A DNA stretch of 64,000 nt from Microscillaceae bacterium (GTDB lineage: Bacteria > Bacteroidota > Bacteroidia > Cytophagales > Microscillaceae): positions 62,001 to 126,000 of the forward strand of contig JAABSX010000001.1 in NCBI GenBank assembly GCA_011390205.1, read 5' to 3'. Shown in pieces: positions 25,444 through 34,654 of the stretch. Numbering within the stretch: position 1 is the first letter of the stretch; each line of letters begins with the position of its first letter. The notes beneath the pieces are model-generated. The model was not told the DNA's origin and did not search any database. It saw only the letters and a program-made list of their open reading frames with translations. A program made the translations under genes and the position numbers.

Positions 25444-26499
25444 ATGAAATCAACAACACAAAAAAAGAAGATACTCGTAACAGGTGGTACAGGTTATATT
25501 GGCTCACATACCTGCGTAGAGTTGATACAATCAGGCTACGATGTGGTCATTATAGATGACCAATCTAACTCTACTTCTGCCAGTCTTAAAGGAATTGAGA
25601 AAATAACAGGGACACGCCCAGAGTTTCACCCATTTAACCTCTGCGAAAGCAGCCATTTAGATAGTTTTTTTAAAAGCCATCAGACACTGCAGGGAGTCAT
25701 TCATTTTGCAGCCTTCAAAGCCGTGGGGGAGTCTGTAGAAAAGCCTTTGGCATATTACCGCAATAACCTTATCTCGCTCATGAATCTCTTAGAGATGATG
25801 ACAAAATACGAAGTGCCTCACTTGGTGTTTTCATCTTCTTGTACGGTATATGGGCAGCCTGATGAGCTGCCCGTTACGGAGCAAGCGCCCATCAAAAAAG
25901 CAGCATCACCTTATGGCAATACCAAGCAAATCTGTGAAGAAATCATAGAAGATACCCTCAATGCCAATCCAGGTCTTCAGGGGATTTCTTTGAGATATTT
26001 TAACCCAATCGGTGCACACGAGTCTGGGTTAATCGGTGAGCTGCCCGCAGGCACTCCTAATAATTTAATGCCTTTTATTACACAGACTGCCATAGGCTTG
26101 CGGTCTTCGCTTAAGGTTTTCGGGAATGATTATGATACGCCTGATGGGACTTGTATCAGAGATTATATCCACGTGGTAGATTTGGCAAAAGCACACGTAC
26201 GAGCCATAGAAAGGCTTCTAGAGAAGCAAAACAAGACAGAATACGAGTATTTTAATTTGGGCACAGGCAAAGGCTCTTCAGTCATGGAGATTATTCAATC
26301 TTTTGAGCGTACCTCAGGGCAAAAACTAAACTACGAAATAGTAGCTCGCCGCTCAGGAGATGTGGTCAAAATCTATGCAGATACCCAATACGCCAATCAA
26401 GAGCTCGGCTGGAAAGCACACAAAGGGCTAGACGAGATGACCGAATCAGCTTGGAACTGGGAGAAAAAATACAGAGAACGGCAGAGTACAAGTAAATAA
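25444..26499 (+). CDS. galE: UDP-glucose 4-epimerase
   Basis: A 351-residue short-chain dehydrogenase of the extended type. It has the NAD site VTGGTGYIGSHT at the N-terminus, the active-site Ser-rich strand HLVFSSSCTVYGQP, the catalytic pair Y-x3-K in SPYGNTKQICEE, and the GalE-typical LRYFNPIGAHESGLIGE and TGKGSSVMEIIQSF. It interconverts UDP-glucose and UDP-galactose in the cytoplasm for polysaccharide and lipid-sugar synthesis. The length is that of the family (about 340). It stands as a single gene with its own -7 element and is not in a sugar operon here. Confidence 0.93.
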   Translation: MKSTTQKKKILVTGGTGYIGSHTCVELIQSGYDVVIIDDQSNSTSASLKGIEKITGTRPEFHPFNLCESSHLDSFFKSHQTLQGVIHFAAFKAVGESVEKPLAYYRNNLISLMNLLEMMTKYEVPHLVFSSSCTVYGQPDELPVTEQAPIKKAASPYGNTKQICEEIIEDTLNANPGLQGISLRYFNPIGAHESGLIGELPAGTPNNLMPFITQTAIGLRSSLKVFGNDYDTPDGTCIRDYIHVVDLAKAHVRAIERLLEKQNKTEYEYFNLGTGKGSSVMEIIQSFERTSGQKLNYEIVARRSGDVVKIYADTQYANQELGWKAHKGLDEMTESAWNWEKKYRERQSTSK

Positions 26500-26586
26500 A
26501 GTAAAATAAGCCAAAGCAGCAAGCCAATATAGAGAAGTCTCAGAATAATTTTTGAAATATTTAGGTGCAGAATCTTAAAAAATCAC

Positions 26587-26594
26587 TATTTTTG
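26587..26594 (+). promoter_or_regulatory. Candidate -7 element of the glutamate-synthase-like gene
   Basis: TATTTTTG matches TAnnTTTG and lies 47 bases before the ATG at 26642. There is no TTG at -33. Confidence 0.4.
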
Positions 26595-26641
26595 ATAAGA
26601 TAAATTCTATATGCAATTATCTTTTATCAAAAAAATCATTT

Positions 26642-28270
26642 ATGAATACCTTCAATGATTTTATAGAAGCATTTGCCACAGGCGAAGCAGAGATTATACA
26701 CTACTTCTTCGTGTTGTTGCCCCTTGTTTTGTTGGTGATGTTTATCCAAGATATTAACAACAAAAAGCAAACTATCAAGCATAACTTCCCTTTGGTGGGC
26801 CGCCTGAGATACCTTTTGGAGTCTATTGGCCCTGAACTCAGGCAGTATATCGTGGCAAGCAACCGTGAGGAGCTTCCTTTTAATCGCAGCCAACGCTCAT
26901 GGATTTATGCCTCTTCTAAAAAAGAAAATAACTATGAGGGCTTTGGCACAGACAAGGATATTTATGCACCTGGGCATGTATTTATCAATCCCGATATGTT
27001 TCCCTACCGCCTGACCGAAGGACACCCCAACCTCAAAAATGAGGCTTTTGTGCCTTGTGCAAAGGTGATGGGCTTGGCCAATGGACGCAAAAGACCCTAC
27101 AGACCTTATTCTATTGGAAATATTTCAGCAATGAGTTTTGGTTCACTCTCTAAAAATGCTGTATTGGCACTCAATAGGGGCGCTTTGAGCAGTGGCTGCT
27201 ATCACAATACAGGAGAAGGAGGGCTTTCACCTTACCATCAAAATGGGGCAGATATCATGTTTCACTTTGGCACAGGTTATTTTGGGGTGAGAGATGAAAA
27301 AGGAAACTTTTCTATGGATAAAATGGTAGAATTGACTCAAAAACACGCCTACATCAGAGCCATCGAAATCAAACTTTCGCAAGGGGCTAAGCCTGGCAAA
27401 GGAGGGATCTTACCAGCCAAAAAAATCACTAAAGAAATCTCCGAAATCAGGGGCGTGCCGATGGGACAAGATGTGCTTTCACCTGCTTCACATACAGCAT
27501 TTACCAATGTACCTGAGATGCTTGATTTTATAGAAGAAATAGCCGATAAAACAGGGCTGCCCGTCGGCTTTAAATCAGCAGTAGGAAAGCTCGATATGTG
27601 GATACAACTGGCCGACCTCATGGTGCAGAGAGGCACAGGGCCTGATTTTATCAGCATAGATGGGGGAGAGGGAGGCACAGGGGCTGCTCCACACTCATTT
27701 GCAGACCACGTATCTTTGCCGATTGCTTTTGCTTTTCCGAGTATTTATAAAATATTCTTGGACAGAGGATTGACCGACCGCATCGTGTTCATAGCTTCGG
27801 GAAGGCTGGGTTTCCCTTCTAAAACCATCATGGCAATGGCTATGGGGGCTGATATGATTCATATGGCAAGAGAATCTATGATGTCTATTGGCTGTATTCA
27901 AGCTCAAAAATGCCATGACAATCACTGCCCCGTAGGCATCGCTACCCAAAATAAATGGCTGCAAAGCGGCTTAGACCCTACCAACAAGGCAGTCAGATTT
28001 CATAACTTTATGACGGCATACCGCAAAGAAGTTTTGCAGATTACCCATGCATGTGGTTATGAGCATCCCTGCCAGATGACGATGAGCGATGTAGAAATGG
28101 GCATGGCTGATACCAAATCTACTCAGACACTGGCAGACAATTATGGCTATCAAAAAAAGGCTGTAGATTTTCAGGGCATGAAGCATCTTCATGAGTGTAT
28201 GTACTTAGGTGGCTTAGGCAAAGATCCTATCAATCCTGCCAAATACCTTTCCGAAAAGAGCAAAATCTAA
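26642..28270 (+). CDS. FMN-binding glutamate synthase family protein with a membrane segment
   Basis: A 542-residue protein. A hydrophobic helix at about 20-36 precedes a TIM-barrel glutamate-synthase central/FMN domain: SIGNISAMSFGSLSKNAV, EGGLSPYHQNGADIMFHFG, the substrate/FMN segments GFKSAVGKLD and ISIDGGEGGTGAAPHSFADHV, and the 3Fe-4S-type cluster motif IQAQKCHDNHCPVGIATQ. It has no glutamine amidotransferase domain, so it is not a complete GltB. Members of this stand-alone family are common but their reaction is not settled; they may take electrons or ammonia from an unknown donor. It is monocistronic with a good terminator at 28308. Confidence 0.88.
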   Translation: MNTFNDFIEAFATGEAEIIHYFFVLLPLVLLVMFIQDINNKKQTIKHNFPLVGRLRYLLESIGPELRQYIVASNREELPFNRSQRSWIYASSKKENNYEGFGTDKDIYAPGHVFINPDMFPYRLTEGHPNLKNEAFVPCAKVMGLANGRKRPYRPYSIGNISAMSFGSLSKNAVLALNRGALSSGCYHNTGEGGLSPYHQNGADIMFHFGTGYFGVRDEKGNFSMDKMVELTQKHAYIRAIEIKLSQGAKPGKGGILPAKKITKEISEIRGVPMGQDVLSPASHTAFTNVPEMLDFIEEIADKTGLPVGFKSAVGKLDMWIQLADLMVQRGTGPDFISIDGGEGGTGAAPHSFADHVSLPIAFAFPSIYKIFLDRGLTDRIVFIASGRLGFPSKTIMAMAMGADMIHMARESMMSIGCIQAQKCHDNHCPVGIATQNKWLQSGLDPTNKAVRFHNFMTAYRKEVLQITHACGYEHPCQMTMSDVEMGMADTKSTQTLADNYGYQKKAVDFQGMKHLHECMYLGGLGKDPINPAKYLSEKSKI

Positions 28271-28307
28271 CCATAGCAAACAATGCACAACAATGAAGTT
28301 TATGTTG

Positions 28308-28352
28308 CATCAATGTATCTCTCTATAAACAAGATACATTGATGTTTTTTTT
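28308..28352 (+). terminator. Terminator of the glutamate-synthase-like gene
   Basis: CATCAATGTATCT pairs perfectly with AGATACATTGATG around an 11-base loop and is followed by TTTTTTTT. It lies 37 bases after the stop codon. Confidence 0.88.
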
Positions 28353-28371
28353 GTTTTAGAATACTTATTTC

Positions 28372-29487
28372 ATGGATTTTTTTCTGGTATTTTTTTTAAT
28401 AGTAACCTTCATACAGTTGGCTTTTCACTGCTTTGTTTTTGCTTCTTTGCTTCTTTACAAAAGCCCTGTGAGCAAAAGCAGGCACAGCGTCTCCATCATC
28501 GTCTGTGCCCACAACGAGCTAGAAAATCTCTCCGAATTATTGCCTATACTTATAAGACAAAATTATCCTGATTTTGAGATTATCATCATAGATGACCGCT
28601 CTCTAGATGGCACTTCAGACTGGCTCTTAACACAGTCTGAGCAACACAAAAAACTCCGATATGCCGCTATCTTGAAAACCCCAACAGGCTACAATGCTAA
28701 AAAATACGCCCTTGAGCAAGGCATCCTGATGGCCAACAATGAAATTATATTGCTTACAGATGCAGACTGCCGCCCACAAACCGATGCATGGATAAAACAA
28801 ATGCAAGCACATTTTGAGCCACACACAGAGATAGTACTGGGCGTATCTCCTTATTTTAAAGAAAAAACACTGCTCAATGCCTTTATACAGTTTGAAACTT
28901 TTTATACAGCCTTGCAATACTTAGGATTTGCCCAAATCAGACTTCCTTACATGGGTGTGGGGAGAAATTTAGCCTATCGTAAGGCAATTTTTGAAGATAA
29001 AAAACAGTTTTTTGAGCAAATAAAACATATCACAGGAGGAGATGATGACCTTTGGATAGGTAAAATAGCCAATTCAAAGAATACGAAGATTTGTTTGAAC
29101 CCTGATTCTTTTGTATATTCAGTTCCGAAAAAAAAAATAAAGGCTTGGTTTCATCAAAAAAAAAGGCACTTATCCGTAGGAACACATTATTCTTTCAATA
29201 CAAAAATGTATCTAGGGCTCTTACACGCCTCACACACATTGTTTTGGTGTATCTATCTCGCTTCGTTTGCTGCGTATTGTTTATCTTTGCTTACAAATTT
29301 TGATATTTATACTTGGGCATTCATTTTGAGAGAGTTAAGTTTACTCATCATATGGAGCAAGGTAAGGCACAAACACCAACTTCCAGTCCGTCTTGCGAGT
29401 ATATTGTTTTTTGATTTATTGTATATATTTTATATCTTTATTACTGGATTTACGGCATTTAGCAAAAAAACTATTTCATGGAATTAG
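28372..29487 (+). CDS. Family 2 glycosyltransferase, membrane-bound
   Basis: A 371-residue protein with an N-terminal transmembrane helix (about 3-27), a GT-A domain (VSIIVCAHNELENLSEL, IIIIDDRSLDGTSDWLL, the metal-binding TDADCRPQT, GGDDDLW), and two or three C-terminal transmembrane helices (about 285-365). These enzymes transfer a sugar from a nucleotide-sugar onto a lipid or polysaccharide at the cytoplasmic face. The processive motif QxxRW is missing, so a single-addition enzyme is more likely. It overlaps the sigma-factor gene by 10 bases, so the two form one operon. Confidence 0.88.
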   Translation: MDFFLVFFLIVTFIQLAFHCFVFASLLLYKSPVSKSRHSVSIIVCAHNELENLSELLPILIRQNYPDFEIIIIDDRSLDGTSDWLLTQSEQHKKLRYAAILKTPTGYNAKKYALEQGILMANNEIILLTDADCRPQTDAWIKQMQAHFEPHTEIVLGVSPYFKEKTLLNAFIQFETFYTALQYLGFAQIRLPYMGVGRNLAYRKAIFEDKKQFFEQIKHITGGDDDLWIGKIANSKNTKICLNPDSFVYSVPKKKIKAWFHQKKRHLSVGTHYSFNTKMYLGLLHASHTLFWCIYLASFAAYCLSLLTNFDIYTWAFILRELSLLIIWSKVRHKHQLPVRLASILFFDLLYIFYIFITGFTAFSKKTISWN

Positions 29488-30095
29488 ACAATAGCAAAAA
29501 AAAGTTTTCGGAAAAAGCACTTCAAGATTTTAACTTGATAGACTTGGCACGCAATGATGGTGACCAAAAGGCTTATGCCGAGCTCATGGATAGGTACAGA
29601 AAACCACTCTACCATACCATGCTCAAAATGGTCAAGAATACAGACGATGCCGAAGACCTCACCATAGAAGCTTTCGCAAAGGCTTTTAAAGGCTTGGGTA
29701 AGTTTAAAAAAGAATATACATTCAGTACTTGGCTCTTTAGAATAGCTACCAATAACTGCATTGATTTTATCCGTAAGAAAAAACTAGATACCATGAGCAT
29801 CAGCGGAGTCTTCAAAGATGACAATGGAGATGAAGTAGGCATGGAAATCAGAGATGGCAACTTAGACCCACAGGAAAGAGCCATCAAAGGGCAGAAAATA
29901 GAATTGATGCGCATCATCGTGGATAGGCTGCCAAATAAATACCGTAGATTGGTAGATTTGAGGTATTTTAAAGAATATTCCTATGATGAAATCGCCAAGG
30001 AAATAGACATCCCCCTTGGCACGGTCAAGGCACAGTTGCACAGGGCCAAAGAATTGCTTTTTGATTTAATCAAAGATAAAAGAGAAATTATATAG
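29478..30095 (+). CDS. ECF RNA polymerase sigma factor (second copy)
   Basis: A 205-residue sigma factor with region 2 (ELMDRYRKPLYHTMLKMV, DAEDLTIEAFAKAFKG) and region 4 (YRRLVDLRYFKEYSYDEIAKE, then IPLGTVKAQLHRAKELL). It is separate from the ECF factor at 24575-25141 and differs in sequence, so the window carries two. The operator partner is the glycosyltransferase gene, which it overlaps by 10 bases, and no anti-sigma gene follows. The Bacteroidota group of such stand-alone ECF factors is known to act in surface or stress programs. Which genes it controls cannot be told. Confidence 0.9.
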   Translation: MELDNSKKKFSEKALQDFNLIDLARNDGDQKAYAELMDRYRKPLYHTMLKMVKNTDDAEDLTIEAFAKAFKGLGKFKKEYTFSTWLFRIATNNCIDFIRKKKLDTMSISGVFKDDNGDEVGMEIRDGNLDPQERAIKGQKIELMRIIVDRLPNKYRRLVDLRYFKEYSYDEIAKEIDIPLGTVKAQLHRAKELLFDLIKDKREII

Positions 30096-30225
30096 CAAAA
30101 AAATTACTGTCACTACTTTTACGAATCATTACTATTTATCTGATAATACTGTAAAACCTGATAGGTTTGAGTAGGTAGGGTTTCATCATAATTTATTCTA
30201 AAAAGATACAGCACAACAAAAAGAA

Positions 30226-31173
30226 ATGGCAATTTTTGAAATAGATAAAGGAAAGGCAAAACGAGTTCGACTGAGTGATTTTAAACTTGAAAAAGACTTA
30301 CAAAGACTTATTGAAGATAATCTAGAAACAATTTTCAACTGCCGTTTCATTGCAACCGAGTTCTCTACTGGTAATATTCACTCAGGACGAATTGATACCT
30401 TAGCACTTTCAGAAGACAATAATCCAGTAATAATAGAATACAAAAAAGTTGCATCTTCTGACTTGATAAATCAAAGCCTTTACTATTTGCATTGGATTAA
30501 AGACCATAAAGGTGACTTTCAAATTGCTGCAAATAAAGCGTTAGGGAGAAATATTGATATTGATTGGTCAGGCATAAGAGTTATTTGTTTAGCTCCTGAG
30601 TATAAAAAATACGATTTACATGCAGTACAAGTGATGGGAGCAAACATTGAACTTTGGCAATATAAGACTTACGAGAATGGAATTCTAAATATCGAAGAAG
30701 TTTATAAACGAACCGCAATATCAACACCTTCAAATCAAGAAACCAATGATTTTAATGGTAAGAATCCTGTGATGGTTGAAGCAGGAAGGAAGGCCGCTCT
30801 GACAAGAAAAACAGCATCTTATACAATTGAAGAGCATTTTGAAGGATTGAGTGACGATATAAAGGAACTTTTTGAATCAATTCGTGACTACATAATTGAC
30901 TTAGATGGTTCAATAGAGGAAGCGCCCAAAAAGAAGTATGTAGCATATAAGACAAGTCAAAATTTTGCTTGTCTACAAGCATCTAAAAATAGAATAATTA
31001 TTTATTTAAAACTTAATCCAAACCAAATAAACCCTATTCCTAAACAAGGGCGTGATGTTAGAGAAGTTGGACACTTCGGAACTGGTGATTTTGAATTGAC
31101 AATTAAAGATTTGAAAGATCTCGAAGAAACGAAATATTTGATAAATGAGGCATATAAAAACATAGGTGGGTAA
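30226..31173 (+). CDS. DUF91/NucS-like plus DUF5655 protein, putative nuclease
   Basis: A 315-residue protein. The N-terminal half has a PD-(D/E)xK-like core: IFNCRFIATEFSTGNIHSGRIDTL followed by NPVIIEYKK, with Asp in GRID and E-x-K in IIEYKK (the second Lys as catalytic), as in NucS/DUF91 endonucleases. The C-terminal half matches the DUF5655 domain (EEHFEGLSDDIKELFESIRD, RDVREVGHFGTGDFELTI). DUF5655 is often fused to such nuclease domains in accessory or defence loci. No methylase is directly attached; the nearest is the DpnII cluster 1.7 kb away. The A/T-richer sequence suggests transfer. Nuclease activity is inferred. Confidence 0.72.
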   Translation: MAIFEIDKGKAKRVRLSDFKLEKDLQRLIEDNLETIFNCRFIATEFSTGNIHSGRIDTLALSEDNNPVIIEYKKVASSDLINQSLYYLHWIKDHKGDFQIAANKALGRNIDIDWSGIRVICLAPEYKKYDLHAVQVMGANIELWQYKTYENGILNIEEVYKRTAISTPSNQETNDFNGKNPVMVEAGRKAALTRKTASYTIEEHFEGLSDDIKELFESIRDYIIDLDGSIEEAPKKKYVAYKTSQNFACLQASKNRIIIYLKLNPNQINPIPKQGRDVREVGHFGTGDFELTIKDLKDLEETKYLINEAYKNIGG

Positions 31174-31257
31174 TGAGAAGAACGAGCCATATTACTTCCT
31201 GTGTTTTCTTTTGGTCTATACACCTTCTTTAATATAACATCTCTACCTTACTAACTT

Positions 31258-31950
31258 ATGAATGAATCACGCCCCGCCGCACAGCTTTATCTTGTGCCTA
31301 CTCCTATCGGTAATTTAGAGGATATTACACTGAGAGCCATCCGTATTCTTAGTCAGGTAGATACCATTTTGGCAGAGGATACTCGGCAGACAGGCATTCT
31401 CCTCAAGCATTTAGAGATACAAAAACCTTTGCAAAGCTATCATATTTTTAATGAGCACAAAGTGCTTACAGGGCTGATACAGCGCCTGGAGAAAGGCGAG
31501 CAAATGGCTTTGGTCTCTGATGCAGGTACGCCTGCCATCTCTGACCCAGGCTTTCTGCTTGTGCGTGAAGCCTTGCAACACGGCATCCGTCTGGAGTGCT
31601 TGCCCGGCCCCACGGCACTCGTGCCTGCACTTGTCAATTCTGGATTTCCTACAGATAAGTTTGTGTTTGAGGGCTTTCTCCCACACAAAAAAGGCAAACA
31701 AACCAGGCTTAAATTTTTGGCAGAGGAGACTCGTAGTATCATATTGTATGAGTCTCCGCACAGAGTCATCAAAACTTTGCAGGGCTTGGCGGAGTTTATG
31801 GGCGGGGAGCGGCTAGCATCTGTTTCTAGAGAGCTGACCAAGATGCACGAAGAAACACAAACTGACACACTCGATGCTTTAATTACTTATTTTCAAAACC
31901 AAAAGATTAGAGGGGAGTTTGTGATAGTAATCAAAGGAAAAGAAGCTTAA
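31258..31950 (+). CDS. rsmI: 16S rRNA (cytidine(1402)-2'-O)-methyltransferase
   Basis: A 230-residue tetrapyrrole-methylase-fold enzyme of the RsmI family: LYLVPTPIGNLEDITLRAIR, ILAEDTRQTGILLKH, ALVSDAGTPAISDPG, and SVSRELTKMHEE near the end. RsmI methylates the ribose of C1402 in the decoding centre of 16S rRNA, using SAM in the cytoplasm. The length and order of motifs are normal. A small conserved hypothetical protein follows 9 bases downstream and is probably co-transcribed. Confidence 0.93.
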   Translation: MNESRPAAQLYLVPTPIGNLEDITLRAIRILSQVDTILAEDTRQTGILLKHLEIQKPLQSYHIFNEHKVLTGLIQRLEKGEQMALVSDAGTPAISDPGFLLVREALQHGIRLECLPGPTALVPALVNSGFPTDKFVFEGFLPHKKGKQTRLKFLAEETRSIILYESPHRVIKTLQGLAEFMGGERLASVSRELTKMHEETQTDTLDALITYFQNQKIRGEFVIVIKGKEA

Positions 31951-31959
31951 AAATCAGAA

Positions 31960-32337
31960 ATGAACTCACATACACAAAACCTTCTGGGCATCAGGCCTAG
32001 CTTGCCTGTAGAGCCTACAGATGACAGCGAGATGGCTCATTTTCAGGTCAATACACTGAGACCTATCCTCAAAATGCAGCATGATTTAATCCTCAAGATA
32101 TTCAAAAGCTACCTCCAAGAAGTAAAGACAGACCTGAGCCACCGCTCCGAAAAGCAGCAGAGAGATTTTATAGAGCAAGCACTCGTGAAGCAGGCTTCTC
32201 TTAAATTTACTTTGCTTGGCGTAATCGTGGGGCACTTTACAGCAGAAGAATACGCAGTCTATCAACATCACCAGAAAGATATTCTCAAAAGACTCGTGAG
32301 GTTTCTCTCCAAAAGGATTTTTGACGGGCTACAGTAA
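31960..32337 (+). CDS. Conserved hypothetical protein after rsmI
   Basis: A 125-residue, mostly helical, soluble protein with the pattern AHFQVNTLRPILKMQHDLIL and KFTLLGVIVGHFTAEEYAVY. I recognise a Bacteroidota-wide small family, sometimes wrongly called glyoxalase, but no function. It begins 9 bases after rsmI and so shares its operon. It is the last gene before the 560-base spacer and the A/T-rich restriction island. Confidence 0.7.
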   Translation: MNSHTQNLLGIRPSLPVEPTDDSEMAHFQVNTLRPILKMQHDLILKIFKSYLQEVKTDLSHRSEKQQRDFIEQALVKQASLKFTLLGVIVGHFTAEEYAVYQHHQKDILKRLVRFLSKRIFDGLQ

Positions 32338-32896
32338 TTTTGCTACTTTTCTTTAAATTTTGTGTAATCTTATTCTGGTGAGCGTCTTGCTGCACCACAG
32401 TAAACTGGCCAGATGCGTTTCGCTCAGATTTGTGGTGGTATTGGGGGGAGATTTTGGTTTATTTGGTACTTTAGTAACTCAGAGTCTTTCGCCTACGGCG
32501 TAAAGCAGATGCCTTCAGAAATTGGCAGCACAAGCTTTGCTAATGTTTGATACAGAAGGGAGATGTGTTTTAGATTTTTTATCCTTTTATTCACCCTAAT
32601 ACGAAAATAAACGCAAGTGAATCAGGTGATTATAAACTTCAACAAGTAAGATTCTGGTGAAAACCTTGGATATTGATTATTATTTTTTTATCTTAATCTA
32701 TGAAAGGCTATATTAAGTAGATACAAAGGCAAGTTTTAATATATCAACATAAAGTTGTGTTTATATAGATGTTAGCCGACACCCTAAAAACGACTGTACA
32801 AGCAAAGACAGTTGACAATTCGGACGGCAAAACGGAACGAGAAAGGTTTAAAAACCGTAAATTTGCTTGACTTAAAATTTTAATATAAATAGAGTA
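32338..32896. other. Intergenic spacer at the left edge of the restriction island
   Basis: A 559-base stretch without a convincing ORF. CTTTCGCCTACGGCGTAAAG near 32489 folds as a small hairpin. The last 130 bases before dpnM change to a different, A/T-rich composition. No direct repeat or tRNA boundary was found. Confidence 0.5.
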
Positions 32897-33820
32897 ATGA
32901 CAGACAAAATAGCAAAACCGTTTTTGAAGTGGGCAGGTGGTAAAACCCAACTCATTAACGACATTAAAAAAGCTTTGCCTAAAGACATTTTGGGAAATAA
33001 ATTCACATATATTGAACCATTTGTTGGAAGTGGTGCCATTTTATTTTGGATGTTGAACAATTTTCCAAAACTTGAAAAAGCGGTAATCAACGACATCAAT
33101 GAAGACTTAATAAATACCTATAAAACTATTGCATCAAGGCCGACAGAATTAATTTCAATTCTTGAAATATTTCAAAATGAATTTCATGCTTTAGAAGGTA
33201 GCGAGGACAACAAAAAGCTCTATTACTACCAAAAAAGAGAACTCTATAACATAAGAAAAGAAGAACAAAGTGGACAAGCTGCTTTGTTTATTTTTCTCAA
33301 TCGCACTTGCTTTAATGGTCTATATCGAGTTAATAATAAAAACTTATATAATGTGCCAATGGGCGGTTATAAACGTCCGACAATTTGCGACAAGGAAAAT
33401 ATTTTGGCAGTAAGTAACGCTTTGCAAAAAGTAGAAATTTTGTGCGGAGATTTTGAGCAAACCCTTAATTACATAAGTGAAAATTCTTTGTTCTATTTCG
33501 ATCCACCATACAAACCATTGAGCGAAACATCAAGTTTCAATTCATATGCTAAAGGCGATTTTAACGACAGCGAACAAATACGCTTGAAAGATTTTTGTTC
33601 AAAATTGGACACACTAAATCATACTTGGATTTTGAGTAATTCAGATGTGAAAGGAAAAAATGTAAACGACAACTTTTTTGACGAATTATATTCTGATTTT
33701 ACTATTCAAAGAGTTGATGCAAGACGAAGCATTAACGCTAATCCAGAGAAAAGAGGTTCATTGAAAGAACTACTAATTACAAACCAGACGAACAATAAAG
33801 AATATGTCAGAGCAATTTAA
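32897..33820 (+). CDS. dpnM: DpnM/Dam-type DNA adenine-N6 methyltransferase (GATC)
   Basis: A 307-residue class alpha amino-methyltransferase. The Dam/DpnM hallmarks are in order: KPFLKWAGGKTQL (residues 8-20), the SAM-binding motif IEPFVGSGAI (39-48), LNRTCFNGLYRVN, and the catalytic DPPY at about 202-205. It would methylate adenine in GATC in double-stranded DNA and so protect the chromosome from the partner nuclease. The nuclease gene overlaps it by 17 bases. It is more A/T-rich than nearby housekeeping genes, which suggests acquisition by transfer. The GATC specificity is inferred from family and from the partner nuclease. Confidence 0.92.
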   Translation: MTDKIAKPFLKWAGGKTQLINDIKKALPKDILGNKFTYIEPFVGSGAILFWMLNNFPKLEKAVINDINEDLINTYKTIASRPTELISILEIFQNEFHALEGSEDNKKLYYYQKRELYNIRKEEQSGQAALFIFLNRTCFNGLYRVNNKNLYNVPMGGYKRPTICDKENILAVSNALQKVEILCGDFEQTLNYISENSLFYFDPPYKPLSETSSFNSYAKGDFNDSEQIRLKDFCSKLDTLNHTWILSNSDVKGKNVNDNFFDELYSDFTIQRVDARRSINANPEKRGSLKELLITNQTNNKEYVRAI

Positions 33821-34643
33821 AAACTTCCTTTCGCAATTTTCAGAAACAAACGCCACGCTTGACTATTTCACCGATTTTAAGAAAATAAAAAGCAACGTAA
33901 ATAAAATTTCAATCAAACTCAATCAATTAAATTATCTGATTGGGAAAGAGAACTTGAAAGAAGCAATTAGTGAACTTTACCAAGAAAATTCAAATGTTTT
34001 TGAGGTTTTGGATATTTTGATTGCTATCCGTAAAAACAAAAAGGCAAAAACATTCAACAATAATGGAAAAGTTGTTTTACTTGACACTTATTTTGCTTCG
34101 CCTGAAGGCATTTTAGAATACATAGACGAAACTGGTTTGGCAGAACTTTTCAGAAATAAAGATGTAACAAATCTTGTTGATTACGTTTTTGGAATTGAAG
34201 TTGGTTTAGACACAAACGCAAGAAAAAATAGAGGTGGCGACAATATGTCGAAAGCCGTTTCACTTATTTTTGACAAAGCTGGATTTTTTTACAAAAAAGA
34301 AGTAAATAATACAATCTTTCCTGAAATCATAAGTTTAGGTGCAGATGTAAAACGCTTTGATTTTGTAATCAAAACTAAAAAGAAAACCTATTTAATTGAA
34401 ACCAATTATTACAATAGTGGTGGTTCAAAGTTAAACGAAACAGCAAGGTCTTATTCTGATGTAGCACCTAAAATCAATCAATATGACGATTACGAATTTG
34501 TTTGGATAACTGATGGACAAGGTTGGTTTACTGCAAAAAACAAATTGGAAGAAGCGTATAATATAATACCGAGTTTGTATAATTTGACAACGCTTGAAGA
34601 TTTTATCAAGAAAATTCAAGAAGAAGAAGTTTTAAATTTTTAA
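33804..34643 (+). CDS. DpnII/MboI-type restriction endonuclease (GATC)
   Basis: A 279-residue type II nuclease. The DpnII family signature is clear: KNRGGDNMSKAVSLIFDKAG (about residues 140-160), then the PD-(D/E)xK-like core RFDFVIKTKKKTYLIETNYY, with Asp in FDF and Glu in IETN, and SDVAPKINQYDDYEFVWITDGQ. These enzymes cut unmethylated GATC. Length is usual for the family (about 280-290). It overlaps the methylase by 17 bases, which couples nuclease translation to prior methylase synthesis. The next small gene begins 11 bases downstream. Confidence 0.92.
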   Translation: MSEQFKNFLSQFSETNATLDYFTDFKKIKSNVNKISIKLNQLNYLIGKENLKEAISELYQENSNVFEVLDILIAIRKNKKAKTFNNNGKVVLLDTYFASPEGILEYIDETGLAELFRNKDVTNLVDYVFGIEVGLDTNARKNRGGDNMSKAVSLIFDKAGFFYKKEVNNTIFPEIISLGADVKRFDFVIKTKKKTYLIETNYYNSGGSKLNETARSYSDVAPKINQYDDYEFVWITDGQGWFTAKNKLEEAYNIIPSLYNLTTLEDFIKKIQEEEVLNF

Positions 34644-34654
34644 AAATCAAAAAT

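Noticed and set aside
30752-30982. Minus-strand frame inside the DUF5655 gene
   Set aside because: It lies wholly within a well-supported gene on the other strand; its composition follows that gene's codon pattern.
32380-32520. Open frame that looked like a short protein in the spacer after the rsmI operon
   Set aside because: It has no plausible start, no family-like pattern, and stops at the small hairpin near 32489; I treat it as noncoding.
32750-32896. Possible integron attC-like site near GTTAGCCGACACC before dpnM
   Set aside because: The core does not match the GTTRRRY rule, no matching inverse core was found, and there is no integrase in the window.
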